48,856 bases of DNA from Purshia tridentata (lineage: Eukaryota > Streptophyta > Magnoliopsida > Rosales > Rosaceae), in contig QANT01003748.1 of NCBI GenBank assembly GCA_003254885.1, forward strand, positions 1 to 48,856, in the 5' to 3' direction. The translations under genes were made by a program, and so were the position numbers. Position 1 is the stretch's first letter; each line of letters opens with the position of its first letter. The notes beneath the pieces were generated by a model. It was not told the origin of the DNA. It did no database searches and was given only the letters and a program-made list of their open reading frames with translations. Below are positions 1 to 9,904 of this stretch, one piece after another.

Positions 1-360
1 ATATTAATATATATTTTTAATTGCCGTATCCATGATGTATCGTATCCTAATTTTTTGAAATTTACCGTATCGCCGTGTCGTACCGTATCGTATCGCCGTA
101 TCCGTATCCGTATCCGTGCTTCATAGAAGAAGAAGAATTGGGGTAAGAGAAGAAGATCCGTTCAACTGTTGGAACTTATCAAATACAAGCTGTCCTCCAT
201 ATCTGGCTATTTTAATATAGGAAACTTGTATTCTTTACCTGATGCTCAATGCTTCATGTACAATTTTGATTGAGTTCTGCTGTGCATTGTGAGTGTTTTC
301 ATTCCTATATATTGTATAATGTCATTCCACTTCAAAGTGTTAATTATGCTTTGTTTATGT
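1..360. repeat. GTATCC/GTATCG-rich low-complexity edge
   Basis: Positions 20-118 are built from reiterated CCGTATC, CGTATCG and CCGTATCCGTATCC words, ending in GTGCTTCATAG. Imperfect word repeats of this kind are common in plant dispersed repeats, but I cannot assign a family. The rest, to about 360, is ordinary AT-rich sequence. It ends in an intron-like tract with a possible acceptor (TATGTCTATAG) just before the open stretch at 368. No gene is seen. Confidence 0.5.
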
Positions 361-367
361 CTATAGG

Positions 368-650
368 AGGGTTGGAGCAGGCTCTGGAGACCCACTGCGT
401 ATGTGTTCAATTGTAAAAAAGCAAATCAAACTGAAGCTCACAACATTTCTAAAACTAAGAAAGGCTGCTGTTGAACACCAGAAATATGTGAAAGGCGCAA
501 CCATGTACCCTATGGAGCATAGTCTTAGGTATGGTATGCTTTGCACTGTGTGAACCAGTTAAAACTGAGGTTACTGGACATTTCCTTGCACAGAAGCAAC
601 ACAGTGAATCTTTCGACTTGAATTTCTTGGTCAATAAGTGCCATACTTAA
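368..650 (+). pseudogene. Unidentified coding-like fragment (3' exon or remnant)
   Basis: After a possible splice acceptor at about 366, one frame stays open to a TGA at 551-553. It encodes a basic stretch including KKQIKLKLTTFLKLRKAAVE. A second frame then stays open from about 540 to a TAA at 648-650, with residues such as CEPVKTEVTGHF. The composition looks more protein-like than the neighbouring sequence. The frame break suggests either a decayed 3' exon or a missed short intron: 526-592 could be read as GT..AG. I do not recognise the family. It could be the 3' end of a gene starting left of the window, or chance. Confidence 0.25.
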
Positions 651-2662
651 GTTAAGGATGGAGAAAGGAGAGGCTGCTCAAAATTGTTCAGGGAGATCAA
701 CGACTGGCCTACTCAATGTAGAGGTTTGAAAGAGTGTTGTAAGTTTCTCACGGCCCTGCATTTATCATGATTTTGATTTTCCATATCCAAAAGGAAAATA
801 TATTAGGCTAAGATTTGATTTAGTCCCTGGCATCATTTCACTGTTTCTTTTTTTCTCGACATTGGCGGTTGTCTTACAAGAATTCATTACGACATTTTGC
901 AAATGATTAAATGATCGATAATTCTCTTGTATCTGAATTCTGATCCTCTATTCTTCCTACCATGATTTCAAGTGCTTGTGTGAAAAGGGAAAATGCAATT
1001 CAAGGATGGTTGAACGTTTTTCTTGTAACATTTATTCATAGCATCAACTTTTGGTGTGTTGCATGTTCTTTTCTGATGATGTAGTTAAGAACCTGCTGCT
1101 GACTGCTGCATTTCTCTGTAATTTGATCCCATTGTGCAGTTGACTAGGTGTAAAATTTCAAATGTATTTTTTTGTTGGTTTTTTAAACATTATATATTAT
1201 AGAGGTGTCTTGGACTCAACGAAGCACTGAAGCCAGGCGCTTGTATAATCATGACCGCCGGGTTTCATTGGGAAATAGCTGCAGAGCTTATTCTCTCATC
1301 TTTATCAATTTTTTTTTTGTTATTTTTTTTGGGGCCTCCTTAATTGCTCCTTTATTGTGTTTACCGGTTCCTTGAGTTTGTCTCATTGAATGAAGGAGAC
1401 TTCAATGAACAACCACCTTATCCTCCCTTCATTGTCTTTCCCTCGAGTTTTCATTGACTTGTGGTCAGACCCTTGGGTTTCAATTTTCATGGCCTTCATT
1501 TATGTTTTCTTCAGTGGGTCGAAGGCTAGCAGGGGAATTTACAAGCATATTCCAGAGTTGAATTCTTCTAGTCCCGTAGATTCCATACATGGAAAATTCT
1601 ATGGTATTGACACGTATGACATAAGTATAATTTTAACTTTTAAATTTTGATGGGTTCTCTATTCCAATTTCCATCATATATTCTAATAGTATTTCATACA
1701 ATTTCTATTAGTATTGCAAACGAAACTCTCCACACAATCCTTGTTTGGGATAACTTTTTTTGTTTGATAATTATCGTATGTCTAACTTCAAGACTATAAT
1801 TGGTCGACCCAATATGGATCGACTTCGGAGAAGTGTAAATGAACATCTTAATGGTTTGTGAAGCTTCATAATGTGATCTACAAGCAGAAGTAAAGTCATG
1901 AACCATCCTTGGCCAAAAAAAGTTATGAATCATCCATTATTCCTATGGAAAATGATGACTCTTTCATACAAAAATAATGTGCAAATCATGAATGAACTTT
2001 ACCCTTTAGCTTTGATTTTGAAGAATAAATTAATATTGTGTGAGAGTTGCATCTACCGGCCAAAAAATAAAAATCTGGTATCTACAAGACTACAACAGAA
2101 ATTACTTGTCATTCCAATCCACATTGGAATCCAAGTAGATTGGATTGGATAATGGATATACCCCCAAACATGGAATTGAAATTGAGATGATAATAATTAA
2201 TGGCAATCTCACAATATGCAGAGGAGAGCTTAATCTCAGCAATTCCACGTACTTGCTACCATATATAGATTAGTCAAGATATCTTGTGGTCAATGGGACA
2301 TTCCCATCTGATGATAACATGGAGAGCGGGACACGCGTCAGTCTCCCCCCAGACTCCAAACTCACTCATTCACTCGCTCAACACCCTCCCTCTCTCTCAT
2401 TCATCAATCACTTCATTTACTTCAAACACAACACTCTCTAGAAGAGACCAAAAGGACATTCTTGTAGGCAGTAGTACTACAGTACCCACAACACAAGTAC
2501 TAGAACCAAAAGCCCAAAGGGCTCTCTTCCTTCTTTCCTTCTAAGCATTTTCATTTCGACTTAACAACTCAGAGAAAGGTTGGGTCTTTTTTTGAGAGAG
2601 AAAACTCAATCCCTCTATTTCTACGAAAAAGAGTACATAAATAAAAATTAAAATAAGAATAG
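651..2662. other. Intergenic region and SAM-gene promoter/leader
   Basis: Mostly AT-rich sequence with short meaningless ORFs. Near the right end a TATA-like ATATATAG lies at 2261-2268, followed by a CT- and AC-rich tract (2330-2450) and a pyrimidine-rich leader up to the ATG at 2663. This fits a core promoter and a 5' UTR of about 370 bases for the SAM-domain gene. Nothing else is supported. Confidence 0.4.
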
Positions 2663-3604
2663 ATGGCGGAGATACAGCCACCGGAGAGTCAGATCAACGG
2701 CGGAGGAGCACTGATGATGGGTTCATTGGAGACCGTGGGAACGAAGCGACAGCGAAGGCCTAGCGTCCGATTGGGCGACATCGGAGGAGACCACCCGTAC
2801 GATTCGCACGTGCGCCGCGCCACCAAACAGTGGAAGCTCCCTCTGGATCACCAGCGCAGCAGCAAGGACCCCAATAAGGCCTCAAAGACTCGACCTTTAA
2901 CCAATTTGAGCTCTACTGGTGCTGGTACTGACTTCCTTGAAACCCTAGACATCGAAGACAGAGAGGGCAATCTCGATAGTGTCGCCATTGGGAGCTGGAA
3001 GGTCAAGGACGCCAAGAAAAGGGCTTCCAACGCCACCAAAAGGGTCAGATCCAATTGGGTCTCTGCCAAAATTGACGAAGGCGGCGGGGTTGCTGAAGGA
3101 GATGAGAAATTCAGCGGTGAGGATGTGGAAGATGGGTATCATCGGGATTTCGAACTCGAAAACTCAGAAAGTCCCTTGAAAGAGCAGAGCCCAATTCACT
3201 CTTCGGAGAATTTGGGTGTGGATGGACATGGGAATGAAAGGGAGGTGCTTTATGGGAATAGGAGACCCATTAGGACTAGGGTTTCGGAGGGCAGGGACCA
3301 CCATGATGGTGTTGAGCTATCGGGGCCGTCGGATAACGAAACGAGGGATTGGAATTGTAGAGGGACTAGTGGGGATAGAAATGGGAATGAAGGAAGAGGG
3401 AGGTGTGGGGAAGATGGGGTTAGGGTTTGGCTCAATGGGTTAGGGTTAGGGCGGTATGCCCCGGTGTTCGAAATTCATGAGGTGGATGATGAGGTACTGC
3501 CCATGTTAACTTTGGAGGACCTAAAGGATATGGGGATAAATGCGGTTGGGTCTAGAAGGAAAATGTATTGTGCAATTCAGAAGCTTGGAAAGGGGTTTTC
3601 TTGA
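2663..3604 (+). CDS. SAM-domain (sterile alpha motif) protein, intronless
   Basis: A single open frame of 313 residues. The N-terminal 240 residues are polar and low in order: basic patches (GTKRQRRPSVRLGDIGG, KKRASNATKRVRS) and acidic, Gly-rich stretches. The last 60 residues form a SAM domain: VRVWLNGLGLGRYAPVFEIHEV and so on, then the typical LTLEDLKDMGI and GSRRKMYCAIQKL helices. SAM domains mediate protein or RNA binding, often by self-association. The basic patches would suit a nuclear location, but that is inference. The plant family is similar in size, has one C-terminal SAM domain and has no known enzymatic role. The start codon sits in a good context (AGATGGCG). Codon use is GC-rich at the 5' end and becomes G-rich before the domain, where the DNA carries telomere-like TTAGGG words. 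The neighbouring LCB2 gene converges on it from the right. Confidence 0.9.
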   Translation: MAEIQPPESQINGGGALMMGSLETVGTKRQRRPSVRLGDIGGDHPYDSHVRRATKQWKLPLDHQRSSKDPNKASKTRPLTNLSSTGAGTDFLETLDIEDREGNLDSVAIGSWKVKDAKKRASNATKRVRSNWVSAKIDEGGGVAEGDEKFSGEDVEDGYHRDFELENSESPLKEQSPIHSSENLGVDGHGNEREVLYGNRRPIRTRVSEGRDHHDGVELSGPSDNETRDWNCRGTSGDRNGNEGRGRCGEDGVRVWLNGLGLGRYAPVFEIHEVDDEVLPMLTLEDLKDMGINAVGSRRKMYCAIQKLGKGFS

Positions 3605-5652
3605 GTTTCTTTTTTTTTTACTGTTGGTGATTGAAAGACAAACAAAAAAGAATCCTCAGCCATTGCAATGTAAGATGCATGCCTGAAGTAAAAAAACTGG
3701 TTTGAGCTTTTGGTTATTTTTTCTCTCAAGTCTCAACTCAGAAGTATTTTTGATGAGTAGGTTCTATTTTTTATTGTGCTGCTTAATTTTTTTCCTTCTT
3801 AAAATTGAGTGCAATTTCTGATCCATATTCTTCATTATGATAATAATGCTGAACTAGTTGTCGTTATCCGGTGATCACAGTGATACCATGATGAGGAACT
3901 GTCTTTTCTCATTTGGTTTTGGGACAGATTGGGCAAGGGAAACACCTAGAATTGAAGTACCAATTATTGTATTTTCCTTTCTGTTCTTCATTCATTCCAT
4001 CAGGCATGCAGATAGTTTTGAATAGATTGACTGTCTAATCTATATAATGATCCCAGATGTAAAGGAGTCTCCTCCTGAGTTTTAGCTATTTGTCTATTAT
4101 GCCTTTAGTTACTCTGATGTGTTAGTGACTTTGTATACAGAAAACTAATGTATCTAATCTTAATTCTGCATTCAGTCTTTGATGAAGCTCCAAAATATTT
4201 CAGTACTTATACTGCTCTTTTCTTGCAGTAATTTTCCGTGACAAGCCATGCTTAGTTAATAGATCAACTAGTCAAGTTAGCCTAAATATAATGGGAAATT
4301 TTTTTATGAAGGTTAATAACAGAAGCTATCTCCCAGGCAAGGATTTGAATTTTAGTCCAACTTGGTTTGTTGTGGCCAGAACAGGAAAAGAGGGAAAGTT
4401 TAGATCAGATGTATAGAGTTGTATAGTTCCATTGAGGCCATTTAACTGTAGAATGGATGTCATTCCATGACATGATCTCCAGAACAACCTTCGTGTAGAA
4501 CCACGAGTGGGATATAGAGTCTTAAGGGATTAGGCATTATTCTTGGAATATCCTTGTTTGAGGATTGTTGAAGGGTTAATGTTGTGTTGCTGACAGGAAA
4601 ATTTTGCATTCTAGTTAGGGCAAGTCTAAATGTGATGCATGTGAATTGTCTTGCTCAACAAAGGGTTTTGAGCATGGCATGACAAAGGGCATAAATTCAC
4701 TTCACTTGTGAGAGATGCCAAATGTCTAGTATTAGGAGTGATGCTTCTAGCACTTTTTTATCAAAGACCAGATGAATTGCCTTCTTGTTGTAAAAATACG
4801 TAAAACTCTTCACTATATTATTGCCAATATATTTTAAACAGTCTTCCTTGTATCTTAATTATGTTGACTAGTTGGTAGGAGTAGTAGAGTGAATACAGAT
4901 CTCAACTATCTATTACTATTAGCATTATTCAAACATGTGAAATTTTCGCTTGCCGGAGTGAATATGAATCATTGATAAGGTCGACTCTTAACTCAATCTA
5001 TGATGTAGATTCACTGTCCAGAAAGAGAACATTATCCAATTTAAACATAACATTAAACAATGTACAAGGTTGTCAATGATGCTGCTCCGGTGAGTTGGCT
5101 GTTTTTTGTGGACCATTATGTAGATTTTACTTCATTATTCTGGCATTTCCCCACTTATCCAATACCATCAAGTCCTGTTGTGCAACAATCTGCAAAGTTC
5201 CATAATGAGTGAGCTAGCGAGTTCGAAGGCCATGTTCAGCTCGTCTCAACGTTTAGTTTCTGTTCTTTTTTATTTCTACAAGTAAATAAAAATCTTTGAA
5301 CTTTACAAATAATTATCGCTGAAAAATAAAATTTCCTTTACAAAAGGCTAATCTCCCTTAAATATCTTTGAAATATTTACAAGAATGCCAAAAAGAAAAA
5401 AATCAAACTGGTAACGTATTGAACGAGTGAGCTGTATGATTGTATCTGTACATCGAACTACTAAAATTCCATTGAGCATCAAACAGAGTAATACATTAAG
5501 GCCCTCTAAAAGGCACAGACGAAATGAATTTCAATTTTATTTGTCCATGACTAACTATACGGTCAAAATCTCCATTTTCTAGCGAAATCTCACAATGGTC
5601 TCTGGGGCAAATGCTTCAATTTGATGGTTTTCGTGGCGCCGAATTCCACTCT
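3605..5652. other. Intergenic between SAM gene and LCB2
   Basis: Holds the 3' UTRs of the two convergent genes. The SAM-gene side begins with a T-run at 3609-3619 and AT-rich sequence. No ORF of interest, RNA gene or clear repeat is visible over about 2 kb. Confidence 0.5.
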
Positions 5653-8600
5653 TTAATTCATTTTGATTCTCTCCAGCTTCTCAGGTTCGGCAGGGAAGTA
5701 TTTAATACCCACCAAATCACCAACTCGACCGAAAACCTGCTAAATGCAACATTTTTAGTGAAGAGTTCCAGGTCTCCAGAAAGGCATCACATTCTTAAAT
5801 TGCATTATACCTCCAAGGCTTTGAGAAGGTCTTCCTTGGTGTGAGAAGAAGATATACAAATACGTGCCCTGGCCAAAAGTAGAGGAGTGGCTGGAAAAGC
5901 AGCTGTCACAACAGCAACCTGTACTAACGTGATTTGTTACTAACTTGGTTTAAAACAGTAAACAGAGAGATAGAAAGCAACTAGAATAGTTTTCATAAAT
6001 TAAAGATAGAGCATGAGTGTTGGCATGTGAATTGACAATCTACTCACGTTCTGCCTCAGACATTCCCTTGAAAAAGCAGGAATTTTTGCTGGGTTGTAAA
6101 GCATTATGGGCATTACAGGGGAATCATCGTCTCCCAGAACCTCAAAGCCCATCTTCTGCAGCTCTGATCTGAAAAAGTTGCTGTTTTCACGAATACGTGC
6201 AAGTTTCTGAGCCCCTCTACTAGTACCATCCTCCCCAAGAATGACCTTAATAGCAGATATGATTTGTTGAGCAGCTGGAGGTGATATTGACGTTGCATAC
6301 AGATGAGCTGGGCAAGCGTACTTAAGATATTGTACAAGCTCCTGAAAGTGAAAACGATAAATGACAGGGAGATAATAGAGATAGGAGGGACAACTAGAAC
6401 AAGGAGAAAAATAGGTCAACTCATATTGATATCCTTAATTTATTATCAATCATATGCCAGAAGTCTCAAACCCTATTACAATCTTCTTTATATAGGAAAT
6501 CCTATAATAATAAAATCCTGAAATACCTACTGTCCCTAATACAATGAGAAACCCTAACAATTATACATTTATACCCTAAATTAGCCTGTTCTAATTCTAA
6601 TAAGTCAAATTAAATAAGATAAACTTAGTTTATAAACTCATGCTTGCCCCTAAGACATACAATTCTTCCATCTATCATTATTCTCCTCTCGGTTGGAGAA
6701 CTGGAACTTGAGTTTTACAATGTTTTAAGCATCTTTAAACTTAGAAACATGAACCAACATAAATATAACATCTGCGCGACATATTTTAGCTAAAACAACA
6801 CTCTTAAGGTTCTAGTCAAGGTATAGTATGCAAAAATATTAGTATAAAAAGATGATTAAGATGACAATAGACTTCCACCGTTATACTAAAATCACCTCTC
6901 AATATTCATTATGACCAGAATCACTGAAATTAGGGTATCTGACCAACCTTGGATCCAGCTATATAACCACCGCATGAGCCAAATGATTTTGTAAAAGTTC
7001 CCATCATTATGTCTACATCAGCAGGGTTTACTCCTAATAATTCGCAGACACCTCGTCCTGTTTTTCCAACTGCTCCAATGCTGTGAGCCTCATCCAGGTA
7101 AACATATGCCTGAAAAAAATAGAAAACAATCACGAAATGGTGATACTTAGTTAAACTGTTGCAAAAACACTACAGTGAAATTATTCCCAAAAAATGGATC
7201 ATTTAACAGTCTAACAAATGCATTACCTTATATTTCTTACATATTCCAACAATCTCTGGAAGTTGGCAGAGTTCCCCTTCCATACTGTATATCCCCTCTA
7301 CAATAACAATTATCTTCTTCCATGGTCTACGACTTCTAGGTTGCCCATCAGCAATTTGCTCTCTCAAAACTTTCTCCAAGTGCCAAGGAGCTAAAAGAAA
7401 GATGGCAATGGAACGATATAAATTGTTAGACAGCCTACTTAGTTACATTAATTCCCAAAATTTACATAAATAAAGAAAGCTTTTCAGGGAAGAATCATGC
7501 TCACGATATGAGAGCCATATAAAACTTACTATTATGTTGGAAAACTCGAATTGTAGACCCTGAGCCTCGGGCGCCATTCACAATTGAGCTGTGGTTCAAC
7601 GAATCACTAATTATTAACCCTCCCTGCAGATAAAATGCAATTACCAAAAGCAGTTAATATGTGAACTTGAGGCATATATAAGAGTATTATTAGCTAGTTT
7701 ATGACATTATGCACATACCTTCCCAATTAGGACAGGAAGGATGGCAGAGTTCGTGACATAACCCATACCAAATACTATGGCTGCTGGCTTTCCAACAAAG
7801 TTTGCAACACACTCCTCCAGTTCTTCATGCAATGTTGTAGTTCCTGGTGGAAAATTCTATAAATTACTACCCAGATACATAACCAGAAACATGTTTCAAA
7901 AGACCAAACATTACCGCCATCTACACGAGCGCTACAGGTACTTGGGGAAAACCTCTTCAATGACTCAACGGCACGAGGTGTGCAATATTCATCAGATGCA
8001 GCAAAGCCTAGATAATTATACGATCCCAAGTTGAGACACTTGCTTATCTTTGTGGTTCGTCTGCATCAAATACAGTCAGATAGATTAATCCACCAAATTA
8101 GAAAACCATTAACTTTGTGTATTCATAGCAGAGTAATGCTCACTTGAGGGTCTTATTATTGTCATTGGAATAACGCTCAACCACATCAAACCAAGCATCA
8201 GGAGCACTGGCTATTGGTCGTCCAAAACAGTCCTACAGAGGTTTATCAACAACAGAAATTTAGCTAATTCCAACAAAAACAAGAACCACAATATTTTAGC
8301 TTCTCAATCTGATACAAGACCATTCCAAACACAGCTAAAGCAATGATTTTGGAATAGAAAACGAAACAGAGATATCAGAAAAAGCTTGAATTACATCAAT
8401 TACACAAATAATCGTATTTGTAGATTGTAATCCTAAGGAATTGAAATATATAATGAGATACCTGAATTCGATTATACAAACGACGAATGTAGAAATCCTC
8501 CAGCCCCAAACAGATCGGTGCGTACCCCTATAACAATCAAAATTACAATAAAACCAAAGCTAATTCGTACAAATACGCGGCTGATACAGAGGGGGAGAGA

Positions 8601-8756
8601 CAGAGGGAGAGACAGAGAGAGAGAGGTGACCTGGAGATCGCCAGACTGCGACCAATCGATGATTTTTCTGAAGAAGTCGCGCAATTGGCCAAAGGCGAAG
8701 AGCAATCCGTAGCTGACGTAGGTGGTCAACGCGGTCAAATAGGGGATCGTTATCAT
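5653..8756 (-). CDS. LCB2: Serine palmitoyltransferase subunit LCB2
   Basis: Eleven exons (8631-8756, 8462-8527, 8144-8232, 7915-8060, 7719-7843, 7530-7623, 7227-7390, 6948-7109, 6048-6341, 5811-5918, 5653-5736), all with GT-AG junctions, join into one 485-residue frame. The enzyme condenses serine with palmitoyl-CoA to 3-ketosphinganine. This is the committed step of sphingolipid synthesis and works as an LCB1/LCB2 heterodimer in the ER. Visible features: an N-terminal membrane segment ([20 protein letters not shown]), the fold-type I PLP-enzyme core with [11 protein letters not shown], the YLDEAHSIG aspartate-histidine stretch, and the PLP-binding lysine K311 in [16 protein letters not shown]2, unlike LCB1, carries this lysine. 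Length matches the family (about 489 in Arabidopsis). It ends in a short acidic/basic tail after [11 protein letters not shown]. No broken exon was found. Confidence 0.97.
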
Positions 8757-9252
8757 CTTGAGTTCTGTAACTCCTAGGCTAAGCTCTCAAGCTCGCCAGC
8801 AATGGCTGCCTGTATCGGATTGGATCCGAAGGGAGATTATGGGAATTTTAAACTCTTCTGAGAGAGAAGATGATGGCTGTGTTGGAGTTGGAGAGGAGTG
8901 GACTAACCAAATCCCTTCTTTACGGTGCTTCTTCTTCCCTCTTTTTTTTTTTTTGGGACTTTGACTTTGACGTTGACGGGTCGTTTTTTTAGTTATTTTA
9001 GTTTTTATAGTTTCTGGAATCAGACCTGAAGTCAGATTCGATGTTCATTTGTTCTTGTGAGATTCGTCTGACTAGTAGTGAACAGTTGAATACCAGAGAG
9101 GCCCAATTTTAGCCCAATCTGTTTTCTTTTTTTGGACTGAAGCCCAATCTGTTAGTGAAATGAATTGATATCGCCAAAGACACAAAGAGCTTCAATGCTT
9201 ACACATGAATACATGATCGATGTGGAAGAGAGGAAGGTCTAGCATGAAAGAT
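8757..9252. other. LCB2 upstream region
   Basis: Contains the LCB2 leader and promoter on the minus strand. It includes an A-run on that strand (T-run at 8940-8954) and paired TTTGACTTTGACGTTGAC words with W-box-like TTGAC cores at 8959-8976. No protein-coding signal is seen. Confidence 0.4.
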
Positions 9253-9430
9253 AAGAGCCAGTCAGACTAGCCGAAGGAGCTTGCCTATAAACCAAGTAAG
9301 AACTCCTTCATTACTTAATTAAACTTGAACATGCATGCATGCATGCATGAATATATCTTTGAAATTTTATCAACTTCATGAGCATTAGAGGATATAGGCA
9401 AGTCATCCTTGGCTACCAAACATGGCTCTT
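9253..9430 (-). ncRNA. MIR169: MIR169 precursor hairpin
   Basis: On the minus strand, 9415-9395 reads as a 21-nt miR169: it begins UAGCCAAGGAUGAC and ends UUGCCUA. The opposite arm, 9288-9267 on the same strand, reads AUAGGCAAGCUCCUUCGGCU, the expected star sequence, pairing with a few mismatches and a one-base bulge. The arms extend outward to a perfect 8-bp clamp (AAGAGCCA at 9253-9260 with TGGCTCTT at 9423-9430), giving a stem of about 40 bp and a loop of about 100 nt. The mature sequence lies on the 5' arm, as usual for the family. miR169 targets NF-YA transcription-factor mRNAs. The plus strand would place only an antisense-like sequence on its 3' arm, so I assign the minus strand. The loop carries a (TGCA)n run at about 9330-9348. 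Confidence 0.87.
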
Positions 9431-9850
9431 TACCTTCATACAAGACTTCTCTTCCTTTGAATTAATATATCAGTGACCTAGCTACCTAATTAGCTATATC
9501 TTCTGCCCATTATACTAAACCTCCATTTATAGCCATCAAAAAGTAATGACTACGTGGAAGGGTTCAGATTGTCAAACAAATATCAACTAGCTAGCTAGAT
9601 ATCACAAGATATGGAATATATTCCTAGTACAATATTCAATTCAGATAGCATAACCAATTAGTAATATATTATATGATTTATATCCATCTTAATTAATCTT
9701 CATGCCTGCTATACATATATTTTGTCTCATAGCTGCATGCGTAAATAGGGATTTTATCATTGCAAGATTTCAAGATTAGGTCGGTTCAAATGTCAAAAGG
9801 TGCAATTTAATGCTGAACAAGCTAGCTCTCACTTTGTAACACCCACCATA

Positions 9851-9904
9851 TATAGCATAAATTGGTGGGTGGTCAAGCAACTCTCTCTCTCTCTCTCTCT
9901 CTCT
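9851..9904 (-). promoter_or_regulatory. Possible MIR169 core promoter
   Basis: Reading the minus strand, a (GA)12 run (9904-9881) is followed by a TATA-like CTATATATGG (9857-9848), about 430 bases upstream of the miR169 hairpin. GA repeat then TATA is a common arrangement of plant core promoters. The link to the hairpin is inferred from position only. The (CT)12 tract is also a microsatellite. Confidence 0.3.
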
